From assembly GCF_018613195.1 (NCBI RefSeq), contig NZ_JAGGQQ010000004.1:149375-213374 (forward strand): 64,000 nucleotides of DNA. The letters run 5' to 3'. The notes beneath the pieces are model-generated. The model was not told the origin of the DNA and did no database searches. It saw nothing but the letters and a program-made list of their open reading frames with translations. Below, one piece after another: positions 17,805-26,860 of this stretch; within the stretch, counting starts at the first letter, position 1; every line of letters begins with the position of its first letter. Made by a program: the position numbers and the translations under genes. The stretch is from Bacillus sp. ISL-45 (GTDB lineage: Bacteria > Bacillota > Bacilli > Bacillales > Cytobacillaceae).

Positions 17805-18899
17805 TTACTTAAATAAATCTCCTTGTTCAGCAGAGACCTTGATTTCTTCTGATTTAATCTTGTCGTAAGCTTCCTTAACCTTGCCCATAGTTTCTTCGCT
17901 TAGGTTAGGGTTTTTCTCAGGAAGACCAATACCATCGTTCTTTGCATCAAATGTTAATGTTTCTCCACCTGGGAATTTGCCATCTATTTCAGCTTGGACC
18001 ATGTCGAAAGCAACCTGGTCTAGCTTCTTCATTGCTGAAGTAAGGATAACGGACTTGTCGCCATCGTACTTACCATCTTCGAACTGGTCAACGTCAACAC
18101 CAACGATCCAGACATTTTCTCCGGCCTTAGCACGGTTCTTCGCTTCGTTGATCGCACCAACACCAACACCACCAGCAGCAGTGAAGATGACATCTACGCC
18201 GCGATCATAGAATTGAGCCGCGATTTGTCCACCAGCAGCAGCGTTATCAAATGAACCTTGATATACAACGTTCTCAGCTTTCATTGTTACATTTGTGTCA
18301 AGATTTTCGTTTGCATACTTAAGTCCCTGCTGGAAGCCCCAGTTGAACTTTTGTACTGCCGGAATTTCCATACCACCGATAAAGCCTGCTTCGCCTTCTT
18401 TCAATTCAACCGCTGCTGCTACACCAGCAAGGAATCCAGACTCATGCTCAGCAAAGAATACAGCAACAGTGTTGTCTTTTACGACTGGATTAAAATCTCC
18501 ATTGTGTGGGTTTCCGTCAATGATGACGAATTTAGCATCTTCATATTTATCTTGGGCTTGGAATACTGCTGTTTCGAATTTAAAGCCCGGTGTAATAATA
18601 AACTTATATTCTGCATCATATAAGTTGCCGATTTCTTTTAAGTATTCAGCTTCAGTTGTTCCAGCTGGCTTAAGGTACTTTGTCTTTACGCCAAGTTCTT
18701 CCTCAGCTTTCAGGATTCCTTCCCAAGTACCCTGGTTGAAAGATTTATCATCAATCGTACCTGCGTCAGTAACCATACCTACTCTTAAGTCTGACTCCTT
18801 GCCATTAGAACTGCCGCCTTCGTCGCTTCCGCAACCTGCCAACATTGTACCTGCCGCTAAAAGCAATGACATTACCAAACCAAATTTACGCTTTTTCAA
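17805..18899 (-). CDS. BMP family substrate-binding lipoprotein (nucleoside ABC transporter)
   Basis: 364 residues with a TTG start at 18899 preceded by GGGGGG. The signal peptide is positively charged (MKKRKF) then hydrophobic and ends in the lipobox LAGC, with the lipidated Cys at residue 23. The mature part is of the BMP/PnrA family (GMVTDAGTIDDKSFNQGTWEG, FIGGMEIPAVQKF), which bind purine nucleosides in Treponema PnrA and B. subtilis YufN. It is predicted to be anchored on the outer face of the membrane and to deliver substrate to the permeases. It follows the GntR regulator by 86 bp and has its own terminator. Confidence 0.93.
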   Translation of the reverse strand: MKKRKFGLVMSLLLAAGTMLAGCGSDEGGSSNGKESDLRVGMVTDAGTIDDKSFNQGTWEGILKAEEELGVKTKYLKPAGTTEAEYLKEIGNLYDAEYKFIITPGFKFETAVFQAQDKYEDAKFVIIDGNPHNGDFNPVVKDNTVAVFFAEHESGFLAGVAAAVELKEGEAGFIGGMEIPAVQKFNWGFQQGLKYANENLDTNVTMKAENVVYQGSFDNAAAGGQIAAQFYDRGVDVIFTAAGGVGVGAINEAKNRAKAGENVWIVGVDVDQFEDGKYDGDKSVILTSAMKKLDQVAFDMVQAEIDGKFPGGETLTFDAKNDGIGLPEKNPNLSEETMGKVKEAYDKIKSEEIKVSAEQGDLFK

Positions 18900-18985
18900 G
18901 GTTTGTACCCCCCAGAGAATGTTTGTGATTTCGCAGGAATGTTCTGAAAAACCAATCAGTTAGCGTTTTCATTTCATTAAAAAAA

Positions 18986-19711
18986 TTAAATTCTTCTTCT
19001 AAGGACATGAAAACTGAACTTGTCGGCTTTAAAGTAATTGACCGAATAAAGAATTGGAACATCGTTCTCGTCGAAATGCATCTGTTTTAAAACAAGCAAT
19101 GCTGTTTCGGGCGCGCATTCAAGGATGGGTGAAATCTTCTCATGATAGCCAATTGGCTCGATCTGAGCTACTGCATATGTCACCTTCCGGTTCGATTTAA
19201 TCTCAAGAAGATGAAGCAATGATTCATCTTCAAAAGAAGAATCTTCCGGCAGGATACTTGAAGGAATCTTGTCTAGACAATAGACAACTGGTTCCCCGTT
19301 TGCAGTTCTGACCCTTTCAACGAGTGTGATTTCATCATCAAGCGAACATGAGAAACGACGAATATCTTCTTCGGTTGGCCCAGTAGTCGTTGAGTTTAAA
19401 AAGATTGTACCAGGCTTCATCCCTGCCTGCTCAATCATGCCAGTCACGCTGTTAAGCTGTTCGATACCTGACTCAAACAAGGGTTTGGCGTTGACAAAGG
19501 TTCCTACACCATGCCTGCGAACAATGACGTTTTCTTCTTCAAGAATTCGCAATGCTTCGCGGAGAGTTGCCCTGCTAACTCCAAGCTGTTTGGCAAGATC
19601 AAATTCAGAAGGCAATTTCTCTCTTTCTTTATATATACCTTTTTGAATATCTTGCTTAAGGTGATCGATTACTTGTAAATACAGGTGCCGGTTATCTGAC
19701 TTGATCGACAT
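18986..19711 (-). CDS. ymfC: GntR family transcriptional regulator, HutC/UTRA type (YmfC-like)
   Basis: 241 residues from the ATG at 19711, preceded by GGAGG. The N-terminal winged helix is typical ([28 protein letters not shown] is spread over about residues 36-63), and [12 protein letters not shown] follows. The C-terminal UTRA domain (about residues 90-240) binds a small effector. It sits directly downstream of spoIIIE, where B. subtilis has ymfC, and upstream of the nucleoside transporter, so it probably controls that transporter with a nucleoside or related effector. A perfect palindrome at 19741-19758 between its -10 and its start is a likely operator for self-control. Confidence 0.9.
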   Translation of the reverse strand: MSIKSDNRHLYLQVIDHLKQDIQKGIYKEREKLPSEFDLAKQLGVSRATLREALRILEEENVIVRRHGVGTFVNAKPLFESGIEQLNSVTGMIEQAGMKPGTIFLNSTTTGPTEEDIRRFSCSLDDEITLVERVRTANGEPVVYCLDKIPSSILPEDSSFEDESLLHLLEIKSNRKVTYAVAQIEPIGYHEKISPILECAPETALLVLKQMHFDENDVPILYSVNYFKADKFSFHVLRRRI

Positions 19712-19740
19712 GAGGCGTTCCTCCAACCTTTTTGCTCAAG

Positions 19741-19758
19741 ACATCAGACATCTGATGT
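19741..19758. promoter_or_regulatory. Perfect palindromic operator upstream of the GntR gene
   Basis: ACATCAGA, two bases, TCTGATGT: eight-base perfect arms, 30 bp upstream of the GntR start and about 25 bp downstream of a TATAGT hexamer at 19783-19788. Its symmetry and place fit a GntR/HutC operator used for autoregulation. Binding is inferred. Confidence 0.75.
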
Positions 19759-19782
19759 ATAGCATTCCTACTAATCGAAAAT

Positions 19783-19788
19783 ACTATA
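19783..19788 (-). promoter_or_regulatory. Putative -10 box of the GntR-transporter operon
   Basis: TATAGT within GTGTTATAGTATT on the minus strand, with a weak T-rich -35 region. A start site around 19776 would put the palindrome in the early transcribed region, where a repressor would block elongation or initiation. Confidence 0.4.
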
Positions 19789-19970
19789 ACACTTTTTTTA
19801 AGATAAATAAATAGAGTTTCATCATTTTGTCGAAAAAAGCTAGAATAACCAAAATTGTCACTTTTTCCGGGACGAAAAACCTATTTTTTTGGTATAATAC
19901 TTTTTTGTAAGCGGTTTTAATAGTATGACACTATTATTTTTTCGATAGGAGTTATTTCCTAAAGAAAGAC

Positions 19971-19998
19971 AAAAGCCGGGTGTATTCACCCGACTTTT
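19971..19998 (-). terminator. spoIIIE terminator
   Basis: AAAAGTCGGGTG and CACCCGGCTTTT arms with a short loop, followed by GTCTTTC, about 20 bp after the spoIIIE stop. The rest of the 19712-20019 interval holds the GntR promoter and operator. Confidence 0.85.
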
Positions 19999-20019
19999 GT
20001 CTTTTATAAACGTAAGAGG

Positions 20020-22353
20020 TTATGCCTCTTCAGACTTAGCCACCAGGACGGTACGCGGCTTGCTTCCTTCATAGGGCCCAACGACACCTCTCAGCTCCAT
20101 TTCATCAATCAGTCTTGCTGCACGGGAGTACCCAATCCTGAATCTTCTTTGCAGCATGGATACAGAAGCTGTCTGCATTTCCACCACAAGGTCTACGGCA
20201 TCACCGTACAAATCATCCTCAACCTCTGACGTATTCTCAGGTATATCTTCAGGAATCATTTCTTCCTGATATTGCGCCTTCTGTTGACCAATCACATAGT
20301 TGACAATCTCTTCAACCTCTTCATCCGAGAGGAAAGCTCCCTGCACCCTGACTGGCTTGGACGCCCCTACAGGCAGGAATAGCATATCACCTCTACCGAG
20401 CAGCTTCTCAGCACCGCCCATATCAAGAATCGTCCTTGAATCTGTCATCGAAGATACTGCAAATGCAATTCTTGAAGGAATATTCGCTTTGATTACCCCT
20501 GTAATGACATCAACAGACGGCCTCTGCGTAGCTATGATCAGATGGATTCCCGCAGCACGGGCCATTTGTGCAAGACGTGTAATCGAATCTTCGACGTCAG
20601 ATGATGCTACCATCATCAAGTCAGCAAGCTCGTCCACGATTACGACAATGAATGGGAGCAAAGGCTGGTTCGCTTCTTCCTCGCTATTGTACCTCTTAAT
20701 ATATTCATTGTAGCCTTCTATGTTCCTTGTTCCAGTGTGCGAGAAAAGCTCATAGCGCCTTTCCATTTCACTGACCACTTTTTTGAGTGCCTGGGATGCT
20801 TTCTTCGCATCAGTCACAACAGGAGCCAGCAAATGTGGTACCCCATTATAAACATTCAACTCTACCATTTTTGGATCGATCATCATCAATTTGACTTCAT
20901 GAGGCTTTGCTTTCATCAGAATACTGGTAATAATCCCGTTAATACATACACTTTTTCCGCTACCGGTGGCACCGGCAACAAGAAGGTGAGGCATTTTGTT
21001 TAATTCTGCCAGTACTGCTTCTCCGGTAATATCGCGCCCCAATCCAATTTGAAGTTTTGATCCAGGTTTGTTGTGCTGTTTGGAATCAATAACTTCCCGT
21101 AAAGAAACCATGGCCACCTCGGAATTAGGTACTTCGATTCCAATGGCTGACTTTCCGGGTATAGGGGCTTCGATCCTGATATCCTTCGCAGCCAGAGCCA
21201 ATGCCAAATCATCGTTCAAACTTACAATTCTGCTGACCTTGACACCGACATCTGGGTGGACTTCATATTTTGTAACAGCCGGTCCAAGGTGAACCTGGGT
21301 AACCCTCGCCTTTACACCAAAGCTGTGGAAGGTCCGTTCAAGCTTGGCTGCATTGGCATGAATCATTTCATATTCGCCGCTCTGGTCGGTTTTATTGGGC
21401 AGCTTCAATAGATCAATCGGCGGAAGCTCATATGAGGTATTCTCTACCTCAGTAAATGTAATAGATTGTGTCAAGTCTTCACCAGCATCACCATTGTCCG
21501 TTCCGGTTTTAGCCTTCTTCTCCGCCTCCTGTGGCTGTGCTTCAGCAGTGTTTGCATAGGCTCGCTCAGCAAAGCTGGATATGATTGGCTCCGGAGCCGG
21601 CTCATCAGTAAGTTCGATTGTTTTTTCAACTGGCGCTTCCTGTGAAACTGCCTGGCTGCTCTCTTTTTTAGCTTGCTTTCCCTGCAGTTTTTCCGTCTTT
21701 TTATGCTGGTGATTTTCTTTCCATTGCTTCACATCTTCAATGAATGAAATCCATTGGTCACTGATAAAACTGCCGATTGGTGTAAGTATTTTTCCGGCAA
21801 CTTCACTAAAGGTTTTCCCTGTAACGAGAATCGCGCCTATAATGATCAACAGAAACGCAATCAACTGGGAGCCAGCTGCATCAAACAAAAAATAAAACAG
21901 CGCAAACATCACAGCCCCGATCATCCCGCCACCAAGGTCTGTTGTGCTTGTCTCTCCTTTTGCCTCCATGACATATAAATCAAATGTATTTTTAATGACA
22001 CTTGGATCCTCAAACTTTCCTCCATTGGATAATAGTTCGAATAACGTCACGTGGCTTAATAACAAGATTGCACTGACAATCAGATATGTACCAATCAACT
22101 TGGTATTGAAAATGAAGGGCAGGCTTCGTTTCCACATAATATAAATACTGAACACGACCAGCCCGACCAGGCTGAGCATATACCATTCTCCGAAGAAAAA
22201 GCGGAAAAACATCACGACCGCCCTTCCAACCGCACCCAAATCCGCCATCGCTATGATGGCCAATGCGAGCAATGCTAACCCGGCAAGTTCATATTGAACT
22301 GTTGCTTTCAATGCACTCTTCTTTCTTGATTGCCGTCTTTTCTTTTTGGCCAT
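20020..22353 (-). CDS. spoIIIE: DNA translocase FtsK/SpoIIIE
   Basis: 777 residues (B. subtilis SpoIIIE is about 787). A basic N-terminus ([12 protein letters not shown]) precedes four membrane helices within about residues 20-185. A charged, Glu/Lys-rich linker follows to about residue 300. The motor has alpha and beta domains with Walker [11 protein letters not shown] near residue 460 and [12 protein letters not shown] as Walker B. The C-terminal gamma winged-helix domain ([21 protein letters not shown]) reads oriented DNA sequences. It pumps DNA into the forespore at the sporulation septum and clears trapped chromosomes during division. It sits between ylzJ and the GntR gene, as in B. subtilis. 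Confidence 0.97.
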   Translation of the reverse strand: MAKKKRRQSRKKSALKATVQYELAGLALLALAIIAMADLGAVGRAVVMFFRFFFGEWYMLSLVGLVVFSIYIMWKRSLPFIFNTKLIGTYLIVSAILLLSHVTLFELLSNGGKFEDPSVIKNTFDLYVMEAKGETSTTDLGGGMIGAVMFALFYFLFDAAGSQLIAFLLIIIGAILVTGKTFSEVAGKILTPIGSFISDQWISFIEDVKQWKENHQHKKTEKLQGKQAKKESSQAVSQEAPVEKTIELTDEPAPEPIISSFAERAYANTAEAQPQEAEKKAKTGTDNGDAGEDLTQSITFTEVENTSYELPPIDLLKLPNKTDQSGEYEMIHANAAKLERTFHSFGVKARVTQVHLGPAVTKYEVHPDVGVKVSRIVSLNDDLALALAAKDIRIEAPIPGKSAIGIEVPNSEVAMVSLREVIDSKQHNKPGSKLQIGLGRDITGEAVLAELNKMPHLLVAGATGSGKSVCINGIITSILMKAKPHEVKLMMIDPKMVELNVYNGVPHLLAPVVTDAKKASQALKKVVSEMERRYELFSHTGTRNIEGYNEYIKRYNSEEEANQPLLPFIVVIVDELADLMMVASSDVEDSITRLAQMARAAGIHLIIATQRPSVDVITGVIKANIPSRIAFAVSSMTDSRTILDMGGAEKLLGRGDMLFLPVGASKPVRVQGAFLSDEEVEEIVNYVIGQQKAQYQEEMIPEDIPENTSEVEDDLYGDAVDLVVEMQTASVSMLQRRFRIGYSRAARLIDEMELRGVVGPYEGSKPRTVLVAKSEEA

Positions 22354-22423
22354 TTTATCACCTGAATATTTATAGCTTCACTATCAGCATAAACAATGAG
22401 TCCATTCTTCAAACTTATAAGAA

Positions 22424-22714
22424 AAGCGCAAGCGCCTTGTCCAGCCCCGACAAGCGCTGTCCGATTTAAGGCGCCACGTCCTGTGGCTGGCGGGTCTAGC
22501 ACATCGTGTGCCACGGAGGGTCGACCAGTGAAGTCGCTCTTTGACTTCATTGGGCGGACCGAAATCGAAATGTATAGCCGACTGCCCAGAAACGCAGAAA
22601 CTGGAGACTCCGACAAAGAAGCACTTTGCTTCTTCCGGCGGGGTTGAAGTTTCGAAGTTTCTAGGAGGCAACACTAGACAAGCGTCTCGAGGTGCTAGGC
22701 GCTGGAGCTAGACA
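22424..22714. repeat. GC-rich dispersed repeat element, near-complete copy (about 290 bp)
   Basis: Visibly richer in GC than its surroundings and without a convincing gene. One end reads AGCGCAAGCGCCTTGTCCAG; the other, read in reverse, TGTCTAGCTCCAGCGCCTAG. The two ends share TTGTCCAGCCCC/CTGTCTAGCTCC as an imperfect terminal inverted repeat. Inside are several short hairpins, for example GTGAAGTC/TGACTTCA near 22535 and GAAGCA/TGCTTC near 22620. A 35-bp piece of the right end recurs at 34261-34295 with two mismatches. It lies between the ylzJ terminator and spoIIIE. Confidence 0.8.
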
Positions 22715-22931
22715 GGAATCTTAGTTAAAAGCTTATACTTTCTTATGAAGGAAGAAAAGCAGCCCTATCGGCTGCCAATGCTGAGTGTATCCATATTATA
22801 TCATATTTGCGAGGTGAAACGGGACAATCGTTTTCTTAGCTATGCTATTTCAAAAGGTATCTAAACTTATTCCGCAACTGCCTGACGGATTTTCTATTCC
22901 GTGCAAGTAAAAATTTTCCGAGAAGTTTTAA
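22715..22931. other. Interval between the repeat and ylzJ
   Basis: Holds the ylzJ terminator at 22752-22776 and otherwise AT-rich sequence with no gene or clear promoter. Confidence 0.6.
22752..22776 (-). terminator. Terminator after ylzJ
   Basis: GGCAGCC, GATAG loop, GGCTGC, then TTTTCTTCCTT on the minus strand. It is about 155 bp beyond the ylzJ stop and just before the repeat element. Confidence 0.8.
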
Positions 22932-23144
22932 CTACGATAGTGAAATAGTTGAACCCGGTAAACATGAAGGTTCCATATAGTGATTTGGATCGGTACTCAT
23001 AACCCTGATTACCCGGTACTCGTGATTCTCTGTCCATTCAGCCATGATAGGAATTCCATTATAATTTATCATTATCTGGTTTACAGCTCCCTCTTCATTT
23101 GGAGGGAAGACCTGTTCCTGTGGCATCATCGTATAAAGGATCAT
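22932..23144 (-). CDS. ylzJ: YlzJ-like small protein
   Basis: 70 residues starting [17 protein letters not shown], with a short beta-rich core ([23 protein letters not shown]) and no membrane segment or known catalytic motif. The YlzJ family is found beside tepA across Bacilli; its function is unknown. The ATG overlaps the tepA stop by four bases (ATGA), so its translation is coupled to tepA and it may act with it. Confidence 0.85.
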   Translation of the reverse strand: MILYTMMPQEQVFPPNEEGAVNQIMINYNGIPIMAEWTENHEYRVIRVMSTDPNHYMEPSCLPGSTISLS

Positions 23145-23893
23145 TGTACAATCACTTCTGACTTTTGTTTATTCATATCAATTAATTCGTTTAACTTCCT
23201 CATTGCCTGTCCTATGCCGCCGACTTCGTGGATAAGACCGGTTTGCACCGCATCATGGCCGACCACGTTCGTTCCAATGTCTCTCGTCAGGTTCCCTTTG
23301 GCAAACATCAGCTCCTTGAATGTTTCTTCAGCAATATTGGAATGCTTTGTAACAAAATTCACGACTCTTTCCTGCATTTTATCTAGATATTCAAAAGTTT
23401 GCGGAACACCAATGACGAGTCCAGTCAACCTGATCGGATGAATAGTCATTGTTGCTGTCTCCGCAATGAAAGAATAATCACAGGAAACCGCAATAGGCAC
23501 ACCTATTGAATGGCCGCCACCCAGTACGATAGATACTGTCGGCTTCGAAAGTGAAGCCAGCATTTCCGATATCGCCAGCCCTGCTTCTACATCCCCGCCA
23601 ACTGTATTCAAGATAACAAGCAAGCCTTCAATATTCTGGTTTTGTTCAATTGCGACAATTTGTGGAATTAAATGTTCATATTTCGTCGTTTTATTATGAG
23701 GCGGAAGCTGCATATGCCCTTCGATTTGGCCAACAATCGTCAAACAATGGATCTTCGAATCCTGAGACAGCTGGGGTACATTCGTTTGTCCAAGCTGCTG
23801 TATTTTCTCAAGAAGGCCAGACGGTTTGTTCTCCTTATCCCCTTGCTGTCCTTCCTGGTTTTCTGAACTGAATTTATTCATATCAATATCCAT
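23141..23893 (-). CDS. tepA: ClpP-class protease TepA (translocation-enhancing protein)
   Basis: 250 residues of the ClpP/crotonase superfamily. A hydrophilic N-terminal 45 residues is followed by the catalytic core: [15 protein letters not shown], then GGGHSIGVP with the likely nucleophile Ser129, and [10 protein letters not shown] with His152 as the likely partner. In B. subtilis TepA (YmfB) was linked to protein export and degrades small acid-soluble spore proteins during spore outgrowth. The ATG follows AGGGAG by nine bases. It forms a two-gene unit with ylzJ. Confidence 0.93.
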   Translation of the reverse strand: MDIDMNKFSSENQEGQQGDKENKPSGLLEKIQQLGQTNVPQLSQDSKIHCLTIVGQIEGHMQLPPHNKTTKYEHLIPQIVAIEQNQNIEGLLVILNTVGGDVEAGLAISEMLASLSKPTVSIVLGGGHSIGVPIAVSCDYSFIAETATMTIHPIRLTGLVIGVPQTFEYLDKMQERVVNFVTKHSNIAEETFKELMFAKGNLTRDIGTNVVGHDAVQTGLIHEVGGIGQAMRKLNELIDMNKQKSEVIVQ

Positions 23894-23985
23894 CTTTTTA
23901 TGCTCCCTTCAGGCATGATAATTTTAGTATGAACATCATAAGCATTTTCATTCCAGACCAGAGAAGTGACATGAGATGGTAAAAC

Positions 23986-24016
23986 AAAAAGCACTGGCAT
24001 CAAGCCAGTACCTTTT
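23986..24016 (-). terminator. rnjB terminator
   Basis: AAAAGGTACTGGCTT and AGCCAGTGCTTTTT-type arms (GTACTGGC pairing with GCCAGTGC) immediately follow the rnjB stop, with a T-rich 3' side on the minus strand. Confidence 0.85.
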
Positions 24017-24020
24017 GTGA

Positions 24021-25688
24021 TTATTTAACCTCCATTATGATCGGCATGATCATTGGGCGGCGTTTTGTTTTTTCATATAAATATTGATTCAATGAATCAC
24101 GGATGTCCTGTTTAAGACTATTCCAATCAAATAACGCTTTTTCTGCATTTTTCTCTACGATTTCTTTTACAAGCGCAGAAGATTCCGCCATCAGCTTTTC
24201 TGATTCACGGACATAGACGAAACCGCGCGAGATAATTTCAGGTCCGGCTGCAATCCTTCTGTCTGCTTTATTCAGTGTAACGACTACAATTAAAACGCCG
24301 TCCTGCGAAAGCAGTCTTCGGTCCCGGAGAACAATATTGCCTACATCTCCAACCCCGATTCCGTCAATCAATGTATTCCCTGCCGGAACCTTCTCAGTGG
24401 ACTTAAGTTTCCCGCCAGAAATTTCTATTACGTCACCACGGTCAGGAATGAAAATATTCTCCTCTGAAATCCCGCATGATTGTGCCAGCTTTTTGTGAGC
24501 CTTTAACATTTTGTATTCGCCATGAACAGGAATGAAGAATTTCGGGTTCATCAGATTAATCATAAATTTCAATTCTTCCTGACTTCCATGGCTTGAAACC
24601 TGGACACTTTTTTTGCCAGACATAACATTCGCACCGGCACGGTAAAGCATATCCATCGTCTTATATATAAATACTTCACTTCCCCGCAGTGGAGACGCAG
24701 CAAATAGGACTGTGTCCCCTTCCCGGATATTCACCTGTGGATGAACTTGTTTAGCCATCTTCTGCAAAGCTTCAATCGGCTCGCCCTGGCTTCCCGTGGT
24801 TAAAATAACAACCTGATCATCTTCGTAATCCTTTAAATCATTTACCGATATAATTAAGTCTTCTTCCACCTGTAAATAGCCGAGTTGCAATGCAATATCA
24901 TACACACGCTTTAAGCTATTGCCTGCCACCGCTACTTTGCGGCCATTTGCCGATGCACTATTAAAGAGGTGCTGGATCCTGTTTAGGTCAGAAGCAAAGC
25001 AAGCAGCAATGATCCTGCCCTGTGCATTATAAAAAACATTGGACAGTTCAGCAACGACGGTTGATTCTGATGGTGTATACCCTGGTCTTTCAGCCTCTGT
25101 ACTGTCTGAAAGCAAGCAAAGAACACCTTTTTCACCTATTGCTGCCATCTTGCCGACTTCTGGTTTGTACAGTGGTCCAGCAGCCTGGTCGAATTTAAAG
25201 TCCCCTGTATGTACGATTGCGCCTTCTGAAGTATGAATGCTGACGCCTACTGAATCAGGGATACTATGATTGGTTTTGAAAAAGGAAACAGAAACATTGT
25301 CAAAATCCAATACTGAGTCCGCATGAATTTCATGAAAATCAGCAGATCCAGTAAATTCCTGCTCCTTCATCTTCTCTTTGGAAAGGGCAATAGTTAATTT
25401 CGTTCCGTAAACGGGGACATTTATTTTTCGTAAAACATATGTTAATGCCCCAATGTGATCTTCATGTCCGTGCGTCAGGAAAATCGCTTTAACCCTGTGG
25501 CTATTCGATATCAAATATGTTAAATCGGGTATGACTATATCAATCCCAAGCATCTCATCCTCAGGAAACATTAATCCTGCGTCAACCACGAAAATATCAC
25601 CGTCTACTTCGGTGATGTACATATTCTTGCCGATTTCCCCAACTCCGCCAAGTGGAATGATTTTAATACTTTCGTTTTTCGTAATCAA
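24021..25688 (-). CDS. rnjB: Ribonuclease J2
   Basis: 555 residues (B. subtilis RNase J2 is 555). Metallo-beta-lactamase/beta-CASP fold: the HGHEDHIG motif is at His73-His75-Asp77-His78, with further ligands in HTGDFKFD. The beta-CASP motifs and the C-terminal domain (DIRDSLNQYLYEKTKRRP) complete the enzyme. With RNase J1 it acts in 5'-to-3' decay and in endonucleolytic processing of RNA; J2 is the less active partner in B. subtilis. The start is TTG at 25688, preceded by AGGAGG and GGGAGA. A good promoter lies at 25739-25768. It sits between dapA and tepA, as in B. subtilis (ymfA). Confidence 0.95.
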   Translation of the reverse strand: MITKNESIKIIPLGGVGEIGKNMYITEVDGDIFVVDAGLMFPEDEMLGIDIVIPDLTYLISNSHRVKAIFLTHGHEDHIGALTYVLRKINVPVYGTKLTIALSKEKMKEQEFTGSADFHEIHADSVLDFDNVSVSFFKTNHSIPDSVGVSIHTSEGAIVHTGDFKFDQAAGPLYKPEVGKMAAIGEKGVLCLLSDSTEAERPGYTPSESTVVAELSNVFYNAQGRIIAACFASDLNRIQHLFNSASANGRKVAVAGNSLKRVYDIALQLGYLQVEEDLIISVNDLKDYEDDQVVILTTGSQGEPIEALQKMAKQVHPQVNIREGDTVLFAASPLRGSEVFIYKTMDMLYRAGANVMSGKKSVQVSSHGSQEELKFMINLMNPKFFIPVHGEYKMLKAHKKLAQSCGISEENIFIPDRGDVIEISGGKLKSTEKVPAGNTLIDGIGVGDVGNIVLRDRRLLSQDGVLIVVVTLNKADRRIAAGPEIISRGFVYVRESEKLMAESSALVKEIVEKNAEKALFDWNSLKQDIRDSLNQYLYEKTKRRPMIMPIIMEVK

Positions 25689-25738
25689 TCTCCCGCTCCT
25701 CCTATGTTGTTAGCTCCCGAACGCAATCAGTTAAAATC

Positions 25739-25768
25739 ATTATACTTGATGGCAGAAATCCTTTACAA
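25739..25768 (-). promoter_or_regulatory. Sigma-A promoter for rnjB
   Basis: Minus-strand TTGTAA (25763-25768), an 18-bp spacer and a perfect TATAAT (25739-25744), about 50 bp upstream of the TTG start. Confidence 0.7.
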
Positions 25769-25898
25769 CAATATTCATTCGTGTCAAAAGGATGATGCTG
25801 ACCTTTCTCTATGTTCAAGGTTCCAGCTTTTACCGATTGGATTTTGAATTTAGTTTTCGGGTATTACAACGACTCTGTTTTTACTTTCATATAAAATA

Positions 25899-25931
25899 AG
25901 GCCAACCTTCATTACATGAGGCTGGCCTTTT
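25899..25931 (-). terminator. dapA terminator
   Basis: AAAAGGCCAGCCTCATG and the complementary GAAGGTTGGCCTTATTTT form a long hairpin with a T-rich end, directly after the dapA stop. Confidence 0.88.
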
Positions 25932-25934
25932 CTT

Positions 25935-26801
25935 CTATTCAAATAATTTCGCTACTGCTGTTCTTTCTTGTTCTGTCAATGGTACCATTGGCAAACGAAC
26001 GGAACCGACATCTAGCCCTTTCAGCTGCAATGCCGTTTTAACAGGTGCCGGACTTGGTGCGGCGAAGAGTCCTTGCATGATTGGGAGCAGGCGCTGGTGC
26101 AATTTTGCTGCGTCCGCATTTCTTCCGCTGAAGAAAGCATCGACCATTGCTTGCATCTCATTTCCAATCACATGTGAAGCTACAGATACAATTCCAGTAC
26201 CTCCGATGGCAAGGACAGGGAGAGTCAATCCGTCATCCCCGCTATATAAAAGGAAATCCTCTGGTGTATTTGCGATGATTTTAGTCATAGCATTGAGGTC
26301 GCCGCTCGCTTCCTTTACTGCTACAATGTTCGGGATTTCAGCCAATTTGATCACCGTTTCAGGCAGGATGTTGACTACTGACCTGCCTGGAATATTATAA
26401 ACCATTACAGGGAGGGATGTAGCTGCTGCTGCAGCTTTAAAGTGCTGGTATAATCCTTCCTGGTTCGGCTTATTGTAGTAAGGTGCTACGATCATAATCG
26501 CGTCTACACCAATCTCTTCCGCTTTTTTTGTCAGTTCGATGGTCGCATATGTGTTATTGCTGCCTGTTCCTGCAATTACTGGAACCCTCTTGTCTGCAAC
26601 CTTCACGACATGCCGGAATAATGCGATTTTCTCTTCTTTAGATAGAGTCGGGGATTCACCAGTTGTTCCTGCAACAACAAGCGAATCTGTTCCGTTATCA
26701 ATCAAATGGTTTACTAGCTGGGTCGTTTTAGCGAAATCAATGTGACCTTTATGATCAAATGGGGTCACCATTGCTGTGGATACTCTTCCGAATTGAACCA
26801 T
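25935..26801 (-). CDS. dapA: 4-hydroxy-tetrahydrodipicolinate synthase
   Basis: 288 residues, with the class I aldolase fold. The Schiff-base Lys163 lies in VAVKEASGD. Tyr135 in YNIPGR and Thr46-Thr47 in GTTGES complete the usual catalytic triad. It condenses pyruvate with aspartate semialdehyde, giving the precursor of both lysine/meso-diaminopimelate and spore dipicolinate. It is the last gene of asd-dapG-dapA, 59 bp after dapG. The upstream neighbours dpaAB use the next intermediate for dipicolinate, so substrate supply and spore use are clustered. Confidence 0.97.
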   Translation of the reverse strand: MVQFGRVSTAMVTPFDHKGHIDFAKTTQLVNHLIDNGTDSLVVAGTTGESPTLSKEEKIALFRHVVKVADKRVPVIAGTGSNNTYATIELTKKAEEIGVDAIMIVAPYYNKPNQEGLYQHFKAAAAATSLPVMVYNIPGRSVVNILPETVIKLAEIPNIVAVKEASGDLNAMTKIIANTPEDFLLYSGDDGLTLPVLAIGGTGIVSVASHVIGNEMQAMVDAFFSGRNADAAKLHQRLLPIMQGLFAAPSPAPVKTALQLKGLDVGSVRLPMVPLTEQERTAVAKLFE

Positions 26802-26860
26802 TCCTGTTCACTCCTCTTCTGAAAGGCTTCCGGCAGCCGAGACTGGGAAGCAAAATCTTT

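Noticed and set aside
18295-18963. Plus-strand open frame of 222 codons opposite the lipoprotein gene
   Set aside because: Shadow of the BMP gene, low-complexity Ser/Pro/Ala translation, no family resemblance.
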